NCBI GenBank assembly: GCA_007135935.1
Contig: SLIA01000027.1
Coordinates: 1-33,717 of the forward strand
Reading direction: 5' to 3'
Source: Wenzhouxiangella sp.
GTDB lineage: Bacteria > Pseudomonadota > Gammaproteobacteria > Xanthomonadales > Wenzhouxiangellaceae
Length of the DNA: 33,717 nucleotides
The position numbers and the translations under genes are program-made. Within the stretch, counting starts at the first letter, position 1; each line of letters opens with the position of its first letter. The notes beneath the pieces were generated by a model. The model was not told where the DNA came from. It worked only from the letters and a program-made list of their open reading frames with translations, and made no database searches. Of this stretch, positions 1-9,556 are shown in pieces.

Positions 1-1243
1 CGATCGGGCTGCTGAAGCCACTGCCCTGGATGGCATGAATGCGGGTCACCGAGTCATCGTCTTCCGGGTCGGCGACGCAGGCGAACTCGGACGGAGCCTC
101 ATCTTCGATATCGATGCGGAAATCCGCCACCCGCCAGGTTGCACAGTCGCCGCTGTCGTACTGGAAGCGGAAGGCCAGGTGCACGGTGCCCTCGAGTTCA
201 GCCAGATCATCGAAGGGTCCGAACGTCATGGGAGCGTTGTTGCTGGAGAACTCATCGCTTTCGATGTTCCGCATCAGCTCCCAGCTGAACTCGGAAGGAT
301 CTCCCTCGCCCGGGTAATCCGTCGAATACAGTACTTCGAGCGGGTTGTCGCCGGGGAAACCGCGGGAAATATCGAAAGTCGTGACGGCCTCGCCCTCGTC
401 CGGAAGCTCGAAGGCCGGGGTGATCAGCCAGTTCTCGTTGACCTGGCAACTGCCAACGAAGGGGCTGAACGACACATTACCGAACGATTCACTCCAATCC
501 CAGACCTGATTGCCGTCGAGGTTGGCGTCGGTCCAACCGGCCTCGAACGGATCGGTGGAGAAGTCGGTGGCATAGGGAAGCGGCTCCACGCCGGGTTCGC
601 TTCCAAGCGGGGCGGCATCGATGCGGATATTGTCGAAACGGTTGTTGCCGGTCGCGCCACTGGCGCCGTCGAGCGTGATGCGAATGACCACGTCCGGATT
701 GTCGGCGAGCGAATCGATGTCGCCGAGATCATACTCGGCCAGCACCCAGCTCGAACCCAGCGCACCCTCGTCACTCCCGACACCGGTAAAGCTGGCTCCG
801 CCATCGTCCGACCAGGCGAACTGGCGTGAATCAAAACCCGAGGCGGTACCGCGCTGGGCCCAGCTGATCACCGGCGCCTGATAGCCAACGGTGCTGACCG
901 CCAGCTCGATGGACATGCCATTGTTGGCGGTATCGGCACAGCCCTGCGGCGATAGCGAGCCACCACCTTCAAAACCTTCCAGCGCATTCAACGTCGTTCC
1001 GCCGAAGCTCTGGATGCAGTCGTAGACTCCGTCGGTATTCGTTTCGACGAAATTGCCGAGACGAAGCTCGGCATCTGCGGCCAGGCTGCCGGCATCGGCG
1101 CCCTGGGGAAAGTCCCCGATCTGGAAGCCGAATCCCCCGCCGGGCAAATCGTTATCGTTCTGGGCCCAGTAGGCCAGGGTCTCGGATTGTGCGAATGCGC
1201 TGCCGGCAAAACCTGCCAGCAGCGCGAGAAAGATCAAGCGCAT
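1..1243 (-). CDS. Secreted protein, N-terminal part of a probable ExeM/NucH-like extracellular endonuclease; runs off the left edge
   Basis: Not in the ORF track because it is open at the edge. My own translation from ATG at 1243 gives signal peptide MRLIFLALLAGFAGSAFA, then two beta-sandwich/jelly-roll-like segments, then ...DSVTRIHAIQGSGFSSPI at the edge. The IHxIQGxGxxSP stretch resembles the segment preceding the OB-like/nuclease domains in ExeM/NucH nucleases. Confidence 0.6.
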   Translation of the reverse strand, partial: MRLIFLALLAGFAGSAFAQSETLAYWAQNDNDLPGGGFGFQIGDFPQGADAGSLAADAELRLGNFVETNTDGVYDCIQSFGGTTLNALEGFEGGGSLSPQGCADTANNGMSIELAVSTVGYQAPVISWAQRGTASGFDSRQFAWSDDGGASFTGVGSDEGALGSSWVLAEYDLGDIDSLADNPDVVIRITLDGASGATGNNRFDNIRIDAAPLGSEPGVEPLPYATDFSTDPFEAGWTDANLDGNQVWDWSESFGNVSFSPFVGSCQVNENWLITPAFELPDEGEAVTTFDISRGFPGDNPLEVLYSTDYPGEGDPSEFSWELMRNIESDEFSSNNAPMTFGPFDDLAELEGTVHLAFRFQYDSGDCATWRVADFRIDIEDEAPSEFACVADPEDDDSVTRIHAIQGSGFSSPI

Positions 1244-1282
1244 GACGACTCCCTATCTTCTGCAAAAGCCTGCAATTGGAGC

Positions 1283-1326
1283 GCGGGCAAACCGGCCCGC
1301 ACGGACCCGTGCTCACCCGGCACGGG
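1283..1326. other. Two adjacent GC-rich inverted repeats in the spacer between the DegQ-like stop and the ExeM-like start
   Basis: gcgggc(1283-1288)/gcccgc(1295-1300) and cccgtgc(1306-1312)/gcacggg(1320-1326); no clear U-tract on either strand. Confidence 0.5.
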
Positions 1327-1474
1327 CGCAAGCATTGTCGTCATCCAATCCGTTGTTTTGGTTTCAGCCCGATGAAGTCTCGGTGAATCAGTTTGAATCT
1401 GTGGCTAGGCGTGTGCGCGCATTGCAGGGGTATCCACTTGACCGCCCTGATCCATCTCACACCGCTACCTCGCC

Positions 1475-2830
1475 TTACTCCAGCGTCACCAGGTAGCCGG
1501 CGCCGCGGCGGCGGATCTCCAGCACCATCTCGCGGCCTTCCGACAGCGGGAACTGCTGACGCAACTCGCCGAGGTTGCGGACCAGTTGACGATTGATCGC
1601 CACGACCACGTCTCCCGAGCGCAAGCCGGCTTGCCAGGCACTGGAGTTGCGCCGGACCTCCTCGACCAGTACTCCCTGGGCGCGCGAGCGATCGGGAATG
1701 CGCACCAGCACCACGCCGTCGAGCCGCTCATCGAGGCGGTGACCGGAAATCCGCGCGTCCAGATCTTCCTCGATGCGAACGCGCGCGCTGCGCTCGCGAC
1801 CGTCGCGCAGGTACTCGACGCGTACCGAGCTGCTGACCGACAACAGCCCCTCGATATGACGGAAGCTGGATGCACCGGTCACCGGTCGGCCATCGATGGC
1901 CACGACAACATCGCCAGGCTGCAGGCCGGCAGCGTCCAGCGCACCCTCATCCTGCAGGCGAGTAATCACCGCGCCGCGATGCACATCGACTTCCAGTGCT
2001 TCGCGCAATTGCGAAGACAGATCCTGCACCTCGGCACCGAAACTGCCGCGGCGGACCTCGCCGAACTCAACCAGTTGCGCCATGACGTGCTCGGCGGTGG
2101 TGGCGGGGATGGCGAAGCCGATGCCGACATTGCCGCCCGACGGCGTGAAGATGGCGGTATTGATGCCGACCAGCTCGCCGCGCAGGTTGATCAACGCGCC
2201 GCCGGAGTTGCCCGGGTTGATCGAGGCATCGGTCTGAATGAAATTCTGGTATTCGAGTCCGCGCAGACCGCTGCGTCCCAGTGCCGAAACGATGCCGGAA
2301 GTCACCGTCTGCCCGAGACCGAAGGGATTGCCCACCGCGACCACGAAGTCGCCGACCCGCAAGCGGTCGGAATCGGTCAGCGGCAGTTCGTGCAGATCGT
2401 CTGCATCGATACGGATAACGGCCAGGTCGGTATCGCGATCGGCGCCGATGAACTCGGCCGAAAGCTCGCGGCCGTCTTCAAGCATCACGGCGATGTCATC
2501 GGCACCGTCGATGACATGATTGTTGGTCAGGATCAGCCCGGCTCCGGCATCGACGATGACCCCCGAGCCCAGGCTTTGCTGAATGCGTTCGCGCGGCACC
2601 GCAGGCGAATCGAAGAAGCGGCGGAAGAAGGGATCATCGAAAAACGGACTGGCGCGCACCTGCACGCGGGTGCGGGTATGCACATTGACCACGGCCGGCA
2701 TCACGTGTTCGAGTATCGGGGCGAGAGACGGCAACGGTTCTCCGTCGACCTCGGCCGGCAGGGAGGGCCAGGCTGGCGAGGAAAACGCCAGAAAAACCGC
2801 GATCAGGCAAATCCGTACTGACTTGTGCAT
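1475..2830 (-). CDS. degQ: Do-family periplasmic serine endoprotease (DegP/DegQ-type), trypsin-like domain plus PDZ domains
   Basis: 451 aa; signal peptide; catalytic contexts TNNHVIDGAD, DTDLAVIRID and GNSGGAL; two PDZ-like segments (LQPGDVVVAIDGRPV, LRSGDVVVAINRQLV). Confidence 0.92.
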   Translation of the reverse strand: MHKSVRICLIAVFLAFSSPAWPSLPAEVDGEPLPSLAPILEHVMPAVVNVHTRTRVQVRASPFFDDPFFRRFFDSPAVPRERIQQSLGSGVIVDAGAGLILTNNHVIDGADDIAVMLEDGRELSAEFIGADRDTDLAVIRIDADDLHELPLTDSDRLRVGDFVVAVGNPFGLGQTVTSGIVSALGRSGLRGLEYQNFIQTDASINPGNSGGALINLRGELVGINTAIFTPSGGNVGIGFAIPATTAEHVMAQLVEFGEVRRGSFGAEVQDLSSQLREALEVDVHRGAVITRLQDEGALDAAGLQPGDVVVAIDGRPVTGASSFRHIEGLLSVSSSVRVEYLRDGRERSARVRIEEDLDARISGHRLDERLDGVVLVRIPDRSRAQGVLVEEVRRNSSAWQAGLRSGDVVVAINRQLVRNLGELRQQFPLSEGREMVLEIRRRGAGYLVTLE

Positions 2831-2984
2831 GGGGTGTTGTCCTCATGAGGGTTCCGGCAGCGCCGCTTTGGACTGGAAATGGGAACGAATGGTTTCATGG
2901 ACAAGTCAGTCCAGGCGTTTTTCGCCGGCCACGCTTGCATTTGCCGCAAAAAACCGGATGATATAAACGCAAATCGGGAAAAAG

Positions 2985-3003
2985 CACCCCAGATGTGGGG
3001 GTG
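2985..3003. promoter_or_regulatory. Short inverted repeat upstream of the HNH gene, possible operator
   Basis: cacccc(2985-2990)...ggggtg(2998-3003), about 20 bp before the ATG at 3025; AT-rich gatgatataaac just upstream may be a -10 region. Confidence 0.3.
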
Positions 3004-3024
3004 GATTGACCCGCGGAGCACAAG

Positions 3025-3639
3025 ATGTTGAACCTGGATCAACAAGTTCTGCGTACGGATGTGACCGGCATGCCGCTTGAATGGATCGGCTACCAGTCGG
3101 CGGTTCGTCTCATCGTGCTCGGCCAGGTCAGCTACGCGCTGGGTAGCGTGCTCTACGAACTGCACGGCGGCATCAATGCCCACAGCGGCCGCCAGACCCG
3201 TATCCCGGTCAACGCCATCATCGCCACCCAGGGCTCGCACCCCGACGCCCACCGCTTCTACGACTGCTACACGCCGCCGCTATCGAACCGGGCCCTGTTC
3301 CGGCGTGACGAGAGCCTGTGCCTGTACTGCGGCGAACAATTCCCCGACCACCTGCTCTCGCGCGACCACGTCAAGCCGCTGGCCCAGGGCGGGGCCGACA
3401 TCTGGGCCAACGTGGTCACCGCCTGCAAGCGCTGCAACAATCACAAGGGGTCGCGCACGCCCGAGGAATCGGGCATGCAGTTGCTGGCCATCCCGTTCAC
3501 CCCCACCCATGCCGAATACGTCTACCTGCAGGGCCGCCGCATCCTGGCCGACCAGATGGAATTCCTGCTTGCCCACTTTCCGCGCAACAGCGTGCTCCGC
3601 AAACGACTCGAGTCCGGCCAGCCGCTGTTGCCGGCCTGA
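3025..3639 (+). CDS. HNH endonuclease family protein
   Basis: 204 aa; CLYCGEQFP...LSRDHVKPLAQGGADIWANVVTACKRCNNHKGSRTPEE is a clear zinc-finger HNH signature. Confidence 0.9.
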   Translation: MLNLDQQVLRTDVTGMPLEWIGYQSAVRLIVLGQVSYALGSVLYELHGGINAHSGRQTRIPVNAIIATQGSHPDAHRFYDCYTPPLSNRALFRRDESLCLYCGEQFPDHLLSRDHVKPLAQGGADIWANVVTACKRCNNHKGSRTPEESGMQLLAIPFTPTHAEYVYLQGRRILADQMEFLLAHFPRNSVLRKRLESGQPLLPA

Positions 3640-3674
3640 ACGCCGTCCGACATGGCCACGACGTCTGCGGCATA

Positions 3675-4604
3675 ATGAGCCCAATGGCTGCTCACCAACC
3701 CGCATACCTCGTCGATGCCAGCGTTTACGTGTTCCGGGCCTGGCATTCCATGCCCGACCGCTTCATGGATCCGGCCGGCAATCCGACCAACGCCGTCTAT
3801 GGCTTCGCCCGCTTTCTGTGCGAACTGCTCGAGCAGACCCGCGCCGAGCAGGTGGCGGTCGCTTTCGATGAATCGCTGACCAGCTCTTTTCGCAACGAGA
3901 TTTTCCCCGACTACAAGGCCAACCGCGATCCCGCCCCGGACGCACTCAAACGCCAGTTCGCCTGGTGCAAGGACCTGGCGCGATCGTTGGGACTGGCGGT
4001 TTATTCCGACAATCGCTACGAGGCCGACGATCTCATCGCCACGCTGGCCACCGACTGCCGCAAGCGCTGCAACCCGGTCTGCGTGGTCAGCGGTGACAAG
4101 GACCTGGCGCAACTGGTGGGCGAGGGAGATACCTGGTGGGACTTCTCGCGCCGGCGCCGACTGGATGCCGCCGGTGTCCATGAACACTTCGGCGTGCATC
4201 CGGAGCAGATTCCCGACTTTCTCGCGCTGGCCGGCGACACGGTCGACAACATCCCCGGCGTGCCGGGCGTGGGGCCGAAGACCGCCGCAGCGCTGCTGGC
4301 GCATTTCGGCAATCTCGACGCCATTTACTCAAGGCTCGATGAAATTGCCTGGCTGAAGATCCGCGGGGCGAAGAAACTGGCCGCGAGACTGCGCGAACAC
4401 GAACAAGCCGCGCGCCTGGCCCGCCGCCTGACCGGACTGGCCAGCGACATTCCCCATATCGACCGGCCGGCCGACATTCGCTGCAACGGCGGCTGCGGCG
4501 ACTCGCTCGACGCCCTGCTCGACGGCCTGGGGTTCGGGCGCCCGCTGCGCGAGCGCCTGCACCGGGTGCGCGGCCGGCACGATGGGCCCGCAACCGATTA
4601 CTGA
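3675..4604 (+). CDS. xni: 5'-3' exonuclease / flap endonuclease, Xni (ExoIX)-like; start at 3675 or 3684
   Basis: MAAHQPAYLVDASVYVFRAWHSMPD..., VVSGDKDLAQLV, and H3TH segment GVPGVGPKTAAALLAHFG. PIN/FEN-type fold without a polymerase domain. Confidence 0.85.
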   Translation: MSPMAAHQPAYLVDASVYVFRAWHSMPDRFMDPAGNPTNAVYGFARFLCELLEQTRAEQVAVAFDESLTSSFRNEIFPDYKANRDPAPDALKRQFAWCKDLARSLGLAVYSDNRYEADDLIATLATDCRKRCNPVCVVSGDKDLAQLVGEGDTWWDFSRRRRLDAAGVHEHFGVHPEQIPDFLALAGDTVDNIPGVPGVGPKTAAALLAHFGNLDAIYSRLDEIAWLKIRGAKKLAARLREHEQAARLARRLTGLASDIPHIDRPADIRCNGGCGDSLDALLDGLGFGRPLRERLHRVRGRHDGPATDY

Positions 4605-5965
4605 CCCTGCTGCTGGCGCTGCAGCTCCTCCAGGGCTTCCTGCCCGACCATGCGAATGGTGGACGCATCCACATCGAGCTTGAGCATGGCCACTTCAGGT
4701 AGCGAGTCGCGCGGATTGCCATTGTTGTCGACATGCTGCCAGTGGCTGCCGGCCAGGAAATACAGGTTCTGCTCGTCCATCACGCCAAAAGTGGGCGTGT
4801 CGAATTCCGGACGCGCTGCAGCGATCGGGGCCACGGCAACGACACCGAGCCCGTCCTCGCCCAGCTCCAGCCGAACCACACGCTGCGGCGTGATGCCGTT
4901 CTGGATGGCCACCAGATGGCCGTCCCAGAAGAACAGTCCATCGATGCCGCTGTCGTTGAGAGTTTCGGGCACAGCCAGCCGCCAGGCCTGCTCTCCGCCA
5001 GTGGCATCGATCACGAATATGCCCAGTTCGTAGTCGGCGATGTAGAGCAGGTTGTCGTCCGCGCCCAGCGCCAGCCCGCGCAAGCTGGTAAAGTTCTGAT
5101 GACCGAAGTAGGGCTGCAAACCGCTTTCTTCGTCATCCATGCGATAGATCATCGGAGCCATGGTGTCGGCGGCAAAGACGGTGCCGTCGGCAGCCACGGC
5201 CAGGCTGCCGATCAGGTTGCGACCGCTACCGCTGCTGAGCGGGAACTCGGCATCGAGTTCACCGGAGTCCAGCGACAGGCGCAGCAGGCTGCTTTGCACA
5301 CCGTCTTCGCGCGCATCGCCCTGGAACTGGGAAATCCGGCCGGTCGCCACCCACAGGTGACCCCGCTCGGCATCCACCACCAGGTCGAACACGCCCTGAA
5401 GTTCCGGCACGGTTTCGGGCGAGGCGAAACGTGTCCAGCTCTCGCCCTCGTCATCGCTGACCAGAATGTGTCCGTCGCGTACGGTGCCAAGGAACATGCG
5501 ATCCTCGTGGCGAGCCAGCGCCTCGGGCATGACCACGTCCTCGCCCAGCGTGGCCCAGTGCTCGACATCGCCGAAAGACTGCCCGGCCTCATGCATCAGG
5601 TCGCGCAAATGCTCGTACAGGCGCGTCCCACGCATGGGTTCCACTTCTTCGATCGAATCCCAGTCGACGGCCAGCCCCTGCTGCTGCATCGTCAGCATCA
5701 TGTCAAAAGCGGCACTGAGGTTGCCGGTCAGCGCATGCCCCTTGACCAGGTGGGTCATGAAGTCCTGGTTGTGCGGACGCAGGCGGTGAAGCTGCTCGGT
5801 TGCCTCCACCCAGGCTTCGTGATCGTCGGCATGGTACGCCCGGGCCGCCTGGTTAAGCCAGTGAGGCAATTGCTGGCTGGCTGGCAAGGTGTCACTGTCC
5901 TGCGCAACTGCCAGAAGCGGGAGGACAAGCGCCAGGGCCGGGACGAGAGAATGGAAAATGCGCAT
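4598..5965 (-). CDS. Secreted protein with N-terminal TPR-like helices and a C-terminal beta-propeller-like region; function unknown
   Basis: 455 aa; signal peptide MRIFHSLVPALALVLPLLAVAQ; repeated blade-like strings (GSLAVAADGTVFAADTMAPMIYRMD, LALGADDNLLYIADYELGIFVID). 3' end overlaps the Xni-like gene by 7 bp. Confidence 0.7.
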   Translation of the reverse strand: MRIFHSLVPALALVLPLLAVAQDSDTLPASQQLPHWLNQAARAYHADDHEAWVEATEQLHRLRPHNQDFMTHLVKGHALTGNLSAAFDMMLTMQQQGLAVDWDSIEEVEPMRGTRLYEHLRDLMHEAGQSFGDVEHWATLGEDVVMPEALARHEDRMFLGTVRDGHILVSDDEGESWTRFASPETVPELQGVFDLVVDAERGHLWVATGRISQFQGDAREDGVQSSLLRLSLDSGELDAEFPLSSGSGRNLIGSLAVAADGTVFAADTMAPMIYRMDDEESGLQPYFGHQNFTSLRGLALGADDNLLYIADYELGIFVIDATGGEQAWRLAVPETLNDSGIDGLFFWDGHLVAIQNGITPQRVVRLELGEDGLGVVAVAPIAAARPEFDTPTFGVMDEQNLYFLAGSHWQHVDNNGNPRDSLPEVAMLKLDVDASTIRMVGQEALEELQRQQQGQ

Positions 5966-6079
5966 AATCGTTCCTGTTGTGGAATTCGTTCAATGAGTCG
6001 CTGCGGCATTGGGACTGCGCACCGGGACAATTGTTCAGTCCAATCGCGGTCGGAGCCTGCAGGAATCGGAAACCATGTC

Positions 6080-6640
6080 ATGAGCCAGGATGCAAGGATA
6101 CTTTACTCGGGGCGCTACATTGCCCTGGGTTCGAGGAATGGATGGGAATACGTGCTTCGACGGCACCGGGTGGTCGTGATCGTTGCCTGGACGCCGGACA
6201 ACGAACTGCTGCTCGTTGAGCAGCACCGGGTGCCCATCGACCGGCCCACAATCGAACTGCCGGCCGGCCTGGTCGGTGACGAGGCCGGCATGGAAAGGGA
6301 ATCCCTGCTCGAGGCCGCTGGCAGAGAGCTCGAGGAAGAAACCGGATGGCGCGCCGGCGCGCTGCAGGCACTGATGCACTGTCCGACCTCGGCCGGACTG
6401 ACCGACGAGGAGGTGACCTTCATCAGTGCCCGCGAACTGGTGCGCACCGGCAGCGGCGGCGGTGACGACAGCGAGGACATTACCGTTCACCGGGTAGCGC
6501 GTGACAACATCGATACCTGGCTGGGCGAGCGCTACCGGGCCGGCCTGGCAATCGATCCGAAGATCTACACCGCCCTGTACTGGTCCATGTCAGGCTGCCA
6601 ACCACCCACCAGCGACAACGACCAATCCGGCAATCGCTGA
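6080..6640 (+). CDS. NUDIX hydrolase (ADP-sugar pyrophosphatase-like)
   Basis: Starts MSQDARILYSGRYIAL (internal to the longer track ORF 4733..6640); Nudix box-like region GLVGDEAGMERESLLEAAGRELEEETGW. Confidence 0.88.
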   Translation: MSQDARILYSGRYIALGSRNGWEYVLRRHRVVVIVAWTPDNELLLVEQHRVPIDRPTIELPAGLVGDEAGMERESLLEAAGRELEEETGWRAGALQALMHCPTSAGLTDEEVTFISARELVRTGSGGGDDSEDITVHRVARDNIDTWLGERYRAGLAIDPKIYTALYWSMSGCQPPTSDNDQSGNR

Positions 6641-7000
6641 GAACAGCAGCACCAGCCAGGTCAGCAAGGTGCCGAGGAATCGTCCCGACGAGGTTCCTGC
6701 GCTGAGGTTGATACCGACCAGCCCGTGCAAGACCCGGCCGACCACCAGCATGCCGCCGAGCACATGCAGCAGTCGATCCGAGCCGGTCGTGCCGAGTTCC
6801 AGCGCAAGCATCAGCAGCAGTGCCACTGGCACGTACTCGGCGAAATTGGCATGGGCGCGAACGGCCAGCTGCAGGGATTCGTGACCACCGGTGCCCAGGC
6901 CGACATGGTGTTTCCGGCGCAGGGCCACCACGCGCAGGGACAGGACCAGGAACAGAATGGCCAGCAGGCTGGCGTAAAACAGGGTGATGACGACCGGCAT
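6590..7000 (-). CDS. MAPEG-family integral membrane protein
   Basis: 136 aa, four predicted TM segments; RRKHHVGLGTGGHESLQLAVRAHANFAEYVPVALLLMLALE is the MAPEG signature region. Confidence 0.9.
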   Translation of the reverse strand: MPVVITLFYASLLAILFLVLSLRVVALRRKHHVGLGTGGHESLQLAVRAHANFAEYVPVALLLMLALELGTTGSDRLLHVLGGMLVVGRVLHGLVGINLSAGTSSGRFLGTLLTWLVLLFSAIAGLVVVAGGWLAA

Positions 7001-7093
7001 GGTTGGATACCTGCAAGGGAGATTGCCGACCAGTATAGCGGCGATGGTAGACTCTGGCGGTCATGACATACGCCTCGAAGAAGGAAACCGGCA

Positions 7094-8092
7094 ATGATGC
7101 AACGCGCCCTGATCATTCTCGCCCTGCTCGCCTGGGGAACCGCCATGGCTGATGCCCCGATTGCGATCGCCATTCACGGCGGTGCCGGCACCATCGAACG
7201 CGGCCAGATGTCCGAAGAACGCGAACAGGCCATCCGCGATGCCCTCGAACGCGCCGTGCGCGAAGGGCACGGCATCCTGGTCGAGGGTGGTAACAGCATG
7301 GATGCCGTAACCGCGGCCGTACAGGTACTGGAAGACGCTCCCGAGTTCAATGCCGGCCGCGGTGCCGTTCTGACCAATGCCGGCACTGTGGAAATGGATG
7401 CTTCCATCATGGACGGCGCGACGCGCGATGCCGGTGCGGTGGCCGGGGTACGCGGCATCCGCAGCCCGATCCTGGCCGCACGCAAGGTCATGCACGAATC
7501 CCCGCACGTGATGCTGGTACGCGACGGTGCCGAAGAGTTCGCGCGCGAGCACGAGCTGGAGTTCAAGGACGACGACTGGTTCATTACCGAATTTCGCCTG
7601 CAGCAGCTGCGTGACATCCAGGCACGTGAGTCCGACGAGGGTCAGGCCAGTACGCAACTGTCGGAAGACTGGTTTTCCACCGTCGGTGCCGTGGCCGTTG
7701 ATGGTGACGGCAATCTGGCCGCGGCCACCTCGACCGGCGGCATGAGCAACAAGCGCTGGGGACGGGTCGGCGACTCGCCCATCATCGGCGCCGGCACCTA
7801 TGCCGACAATCGCTCCTGCGCGGTCAGCGCCACCGGCCACGGCGAATACTTCATCCGCCACGTGGTCGCCTACGACATCTGCGCGCGCATGAGCCATGCC
7901 GGCCTGAGCCTGGCCGAATCCGCCGACACCGTGGTCAACCAGGTGCTGGTCGAGGCCGGCGGCGACGGTGGCGTGATCGCGGTCGATGCCGAAGGCAACG
8001 TCAGCATGCCGTTCAACACCGCCGGCATGTATCGCGCCGCCATCGGGACCGACGGCTCGGTGGAAATCAGCATCTACCGGGACGACGACTGA
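7094..8092 (+). CDS. Isoaspartyl peptidase / L-asparaginase (Ntn hydrolase), probably exported
   Basis: 332 aa; signal peptide; IAIHGGAGTI; autocleavage context STVGAVAVDGDGNLAAATSTGG; GAGTYADN. Confidence 0.93.
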   Translation: MMQRALIILALLAWGTAMADAPIAIAIHGGAGTIERGQMSEEREQAIRDALERAVREGHGILVEGGNSMDAVTAAVQVLEDAPEFNAGRGAVLTNAGTVEMDASIMDGATRDAGAVAGVRGIRSPILAARKVMHESPHVMLVRDGAEEFAREHELEFKDDDWFITEFRLQQLRDIQARESDEGQASTQLSEDWFSTVGAVAVDGDGNLAAATSTGGMSNKRWGRVGDSPIIGAGTYADNRSCAVSATGHGEYFIRHVVAYDICARMSHAGLSLAESADTVVNQVLVEAGGDGGVIAVDAEGNVSMPFNTAGMYRAAIGTDGSVEISIYRDDD

Positions 8093-8119
8093 TCATACGA
8101 ACCAGCGGGAGAAGGCGGC

Positions 8120-8836
8120 ATGTCGACACAGACACTGTTCAGGGAAGATGCCTACCGCACCGAATGCACGGCGCGGGTCGAGGCCGCAGAGAATCAGGGC
8201 GTCGTGCTCGATGCCACCGTGTTCTACCCGCAAGGCGGCGGCCAGCCTGGTGATACGGGTTTGTTGCGCTGGGCAGACGGGGAAGCCAGGGTCGTCGACA
8301 CCCGACACGGTGACGACGGAGCAATCGTTCACCTGCTGGCCGACGACAGTCGGGCACCGGACATCGGCACGGAAGTCACGGCGGTAATCGATTTCGAACG
8401 CCGCCACCGCCTGATGCGCATGCACACCTGCCTCCACCTGCTCTCGGCGGTACTGCCCTACCCCGTCACCGGCGGACAGGTCAGTGACGGCAGCGGGCGG
8501 CTGGACTTCGACCTGCCCGACGCACCGGACAAGGCCGAGGTCGAGCAACGACTCAACGAGCTGATCCGGGCCGATCACCCGGTCGGCTCGCGCTGGATCG
8601 AGGAGGCCGAGCTGGAGGCGAGGCCCGAACTGGTCAAGACGATGTCGGTGCAGCCGCCCAAAGGGGCGGGGCACATCCGCCTGATCGACATCCCCGGCGT
8701 CGACCTGCAACCCTGCGGCGGCACCCATGTCAAGCGCACCGCCGAGATCGGGGCGGTACGAGTGAAGAAGATCGAGAAAAAGGGGCGTCAGAACCGGCGC
8801 GTGAAGCTCGAGTTGCTTGAGCAGACGGCGGACTGA
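8120..8836 (+). CDS. alaX: Standalone alanyl-tRNA editing protein (AlaX type)
   Basis: 238 aa; DATVFYPQGGGQPGDTG, HxxxH in MRMHTCLHLLSAVL, and CxxxH in CGGTHVKRTAEIG. Confidence 0.9.
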   Translation: MSTQTLFREDAYRTECTARVEAAENQGVVLDATVFYPQGGGQPGDTGLLRWADGEARVVDTRHGDDGAIVHLLADDSRAPDIGTEVTAVIDFERRHRLMRMHTCLHLLSAVLPYPVTGGQVSDGSGRLDFDLPDAPDKAEVEQRLNELIRADHPVGSRWIEEAELEARPELVKTMSVQPPKGAGHIRLIDIPGVDLQPCGGTHVKRTAEIGAVRVKKIEKKGRQNRRVKLELLEQTAD

Positions 8837-8878
8837 CCCCGGTCAGAATCATTCCCTTGATTCGAACCCTCCGGCAAC

Positions 8879-8903
8879 AGCAAGAGGCGGCTCCTTGCTC
8901 GTT
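8879..8903 (+). terminator. Possible rho-independent terminator downstream of alaX
   Basis: agcaagaggcggctccttgct folds with a 6-bp outer stem (agcaag/cttgct), one mismatch and two inner pairs, followed by cgtttt. Confidence 0.4.
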
Positions 8904-8944
8904 TTCCCGTTTCTCAAGGATAGGTGGAACCGAAATGAAACCCC

Positions 8945-9544
8945 ATGGCGAACTATCCTGAACCCGACATTCGTCCGGCCCGTCCCGCGGATGCTCCGGT
9001 ACTGGCAGGCTTGATGAACGCGGCCGGCGAGGGGCTGCCTGCCTGGCTGTGGTCACGGATGGCCGAACCGGGCGAGGACGCCATGGCCTTCGGCAGCCGG
9101 CGGGTGGCTGGGGAGGACAGCGGCTTCAGCTACCGCAATGCCCATGTCGCCGAGATCAACGGAACGGTCGCCGGCATGCTGCTGGGCTATCGCCTGGACG
9201 ACCCGTACGATCCCGGCGACCTCGAAGAGTTGCCAGCAGTCATCCGGCCTCTGATCGAGCTGGAAGCGCTGGCGCCCGGTTCGTGGTACGTCAACGCAAT
9301 CGCAACGCTGCCCGAGGTGCGCGGCAGGGGCATTGGCTCGCGCCTGATGGGCCTGGCCGAACGGCTTTGCCTGGACTCGGGCGCTGAAGACCTCAGCCTG
9401 ATCGTGGCCCGGGCCAACACCGGGGCAGTCAGGCTCTACGAGCGACTGGGCTTTTGCACCGTGGCAACCCGCCCGCTGGTTTCCTTCCCCGGCTGCGAGC
9501 ACTCGGGCGACTGGGTCCTGATGACCAGGACCCTTAGGCATTGA
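8945..9544 (+). CDS. GNAT-family N-acetyltransferase
   Basis: 199 aa; IRPARPADAPVLAGLMNAA, acetyl-CoA loop VNAIATLPEVRGRGIGSRLMGLAE, NTGAVRLYERLGF. Confidence 0.92.
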   Translation: MANYPEPDIRPARPADAPVLAGLMNAAGEGLPAWLWSRMAEPGEDAMAFGSRRVAGEDSGFSYRNAHVAEINGTVAGMLLGYRLDDPYDPGDLEELPAVIRPLIELEALAPGSWYVNAIATLPEVRGRGIGSRLMGLAERLCLDSGAEDLSLIVARANTGAVRLYERLGFCTVATRPLVSFPGCEHSGDWVLMTRTLRH

Positions 9545-9556
9545 ACCGCGAACCAA

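Noticed and set aside
3025-3639. HNH gene as a homing endonuclease or part of a restriction system
   Set aside because: No intron/intein context, methylase or partner; it is a standalone HNH protein next to a flap nuclease.
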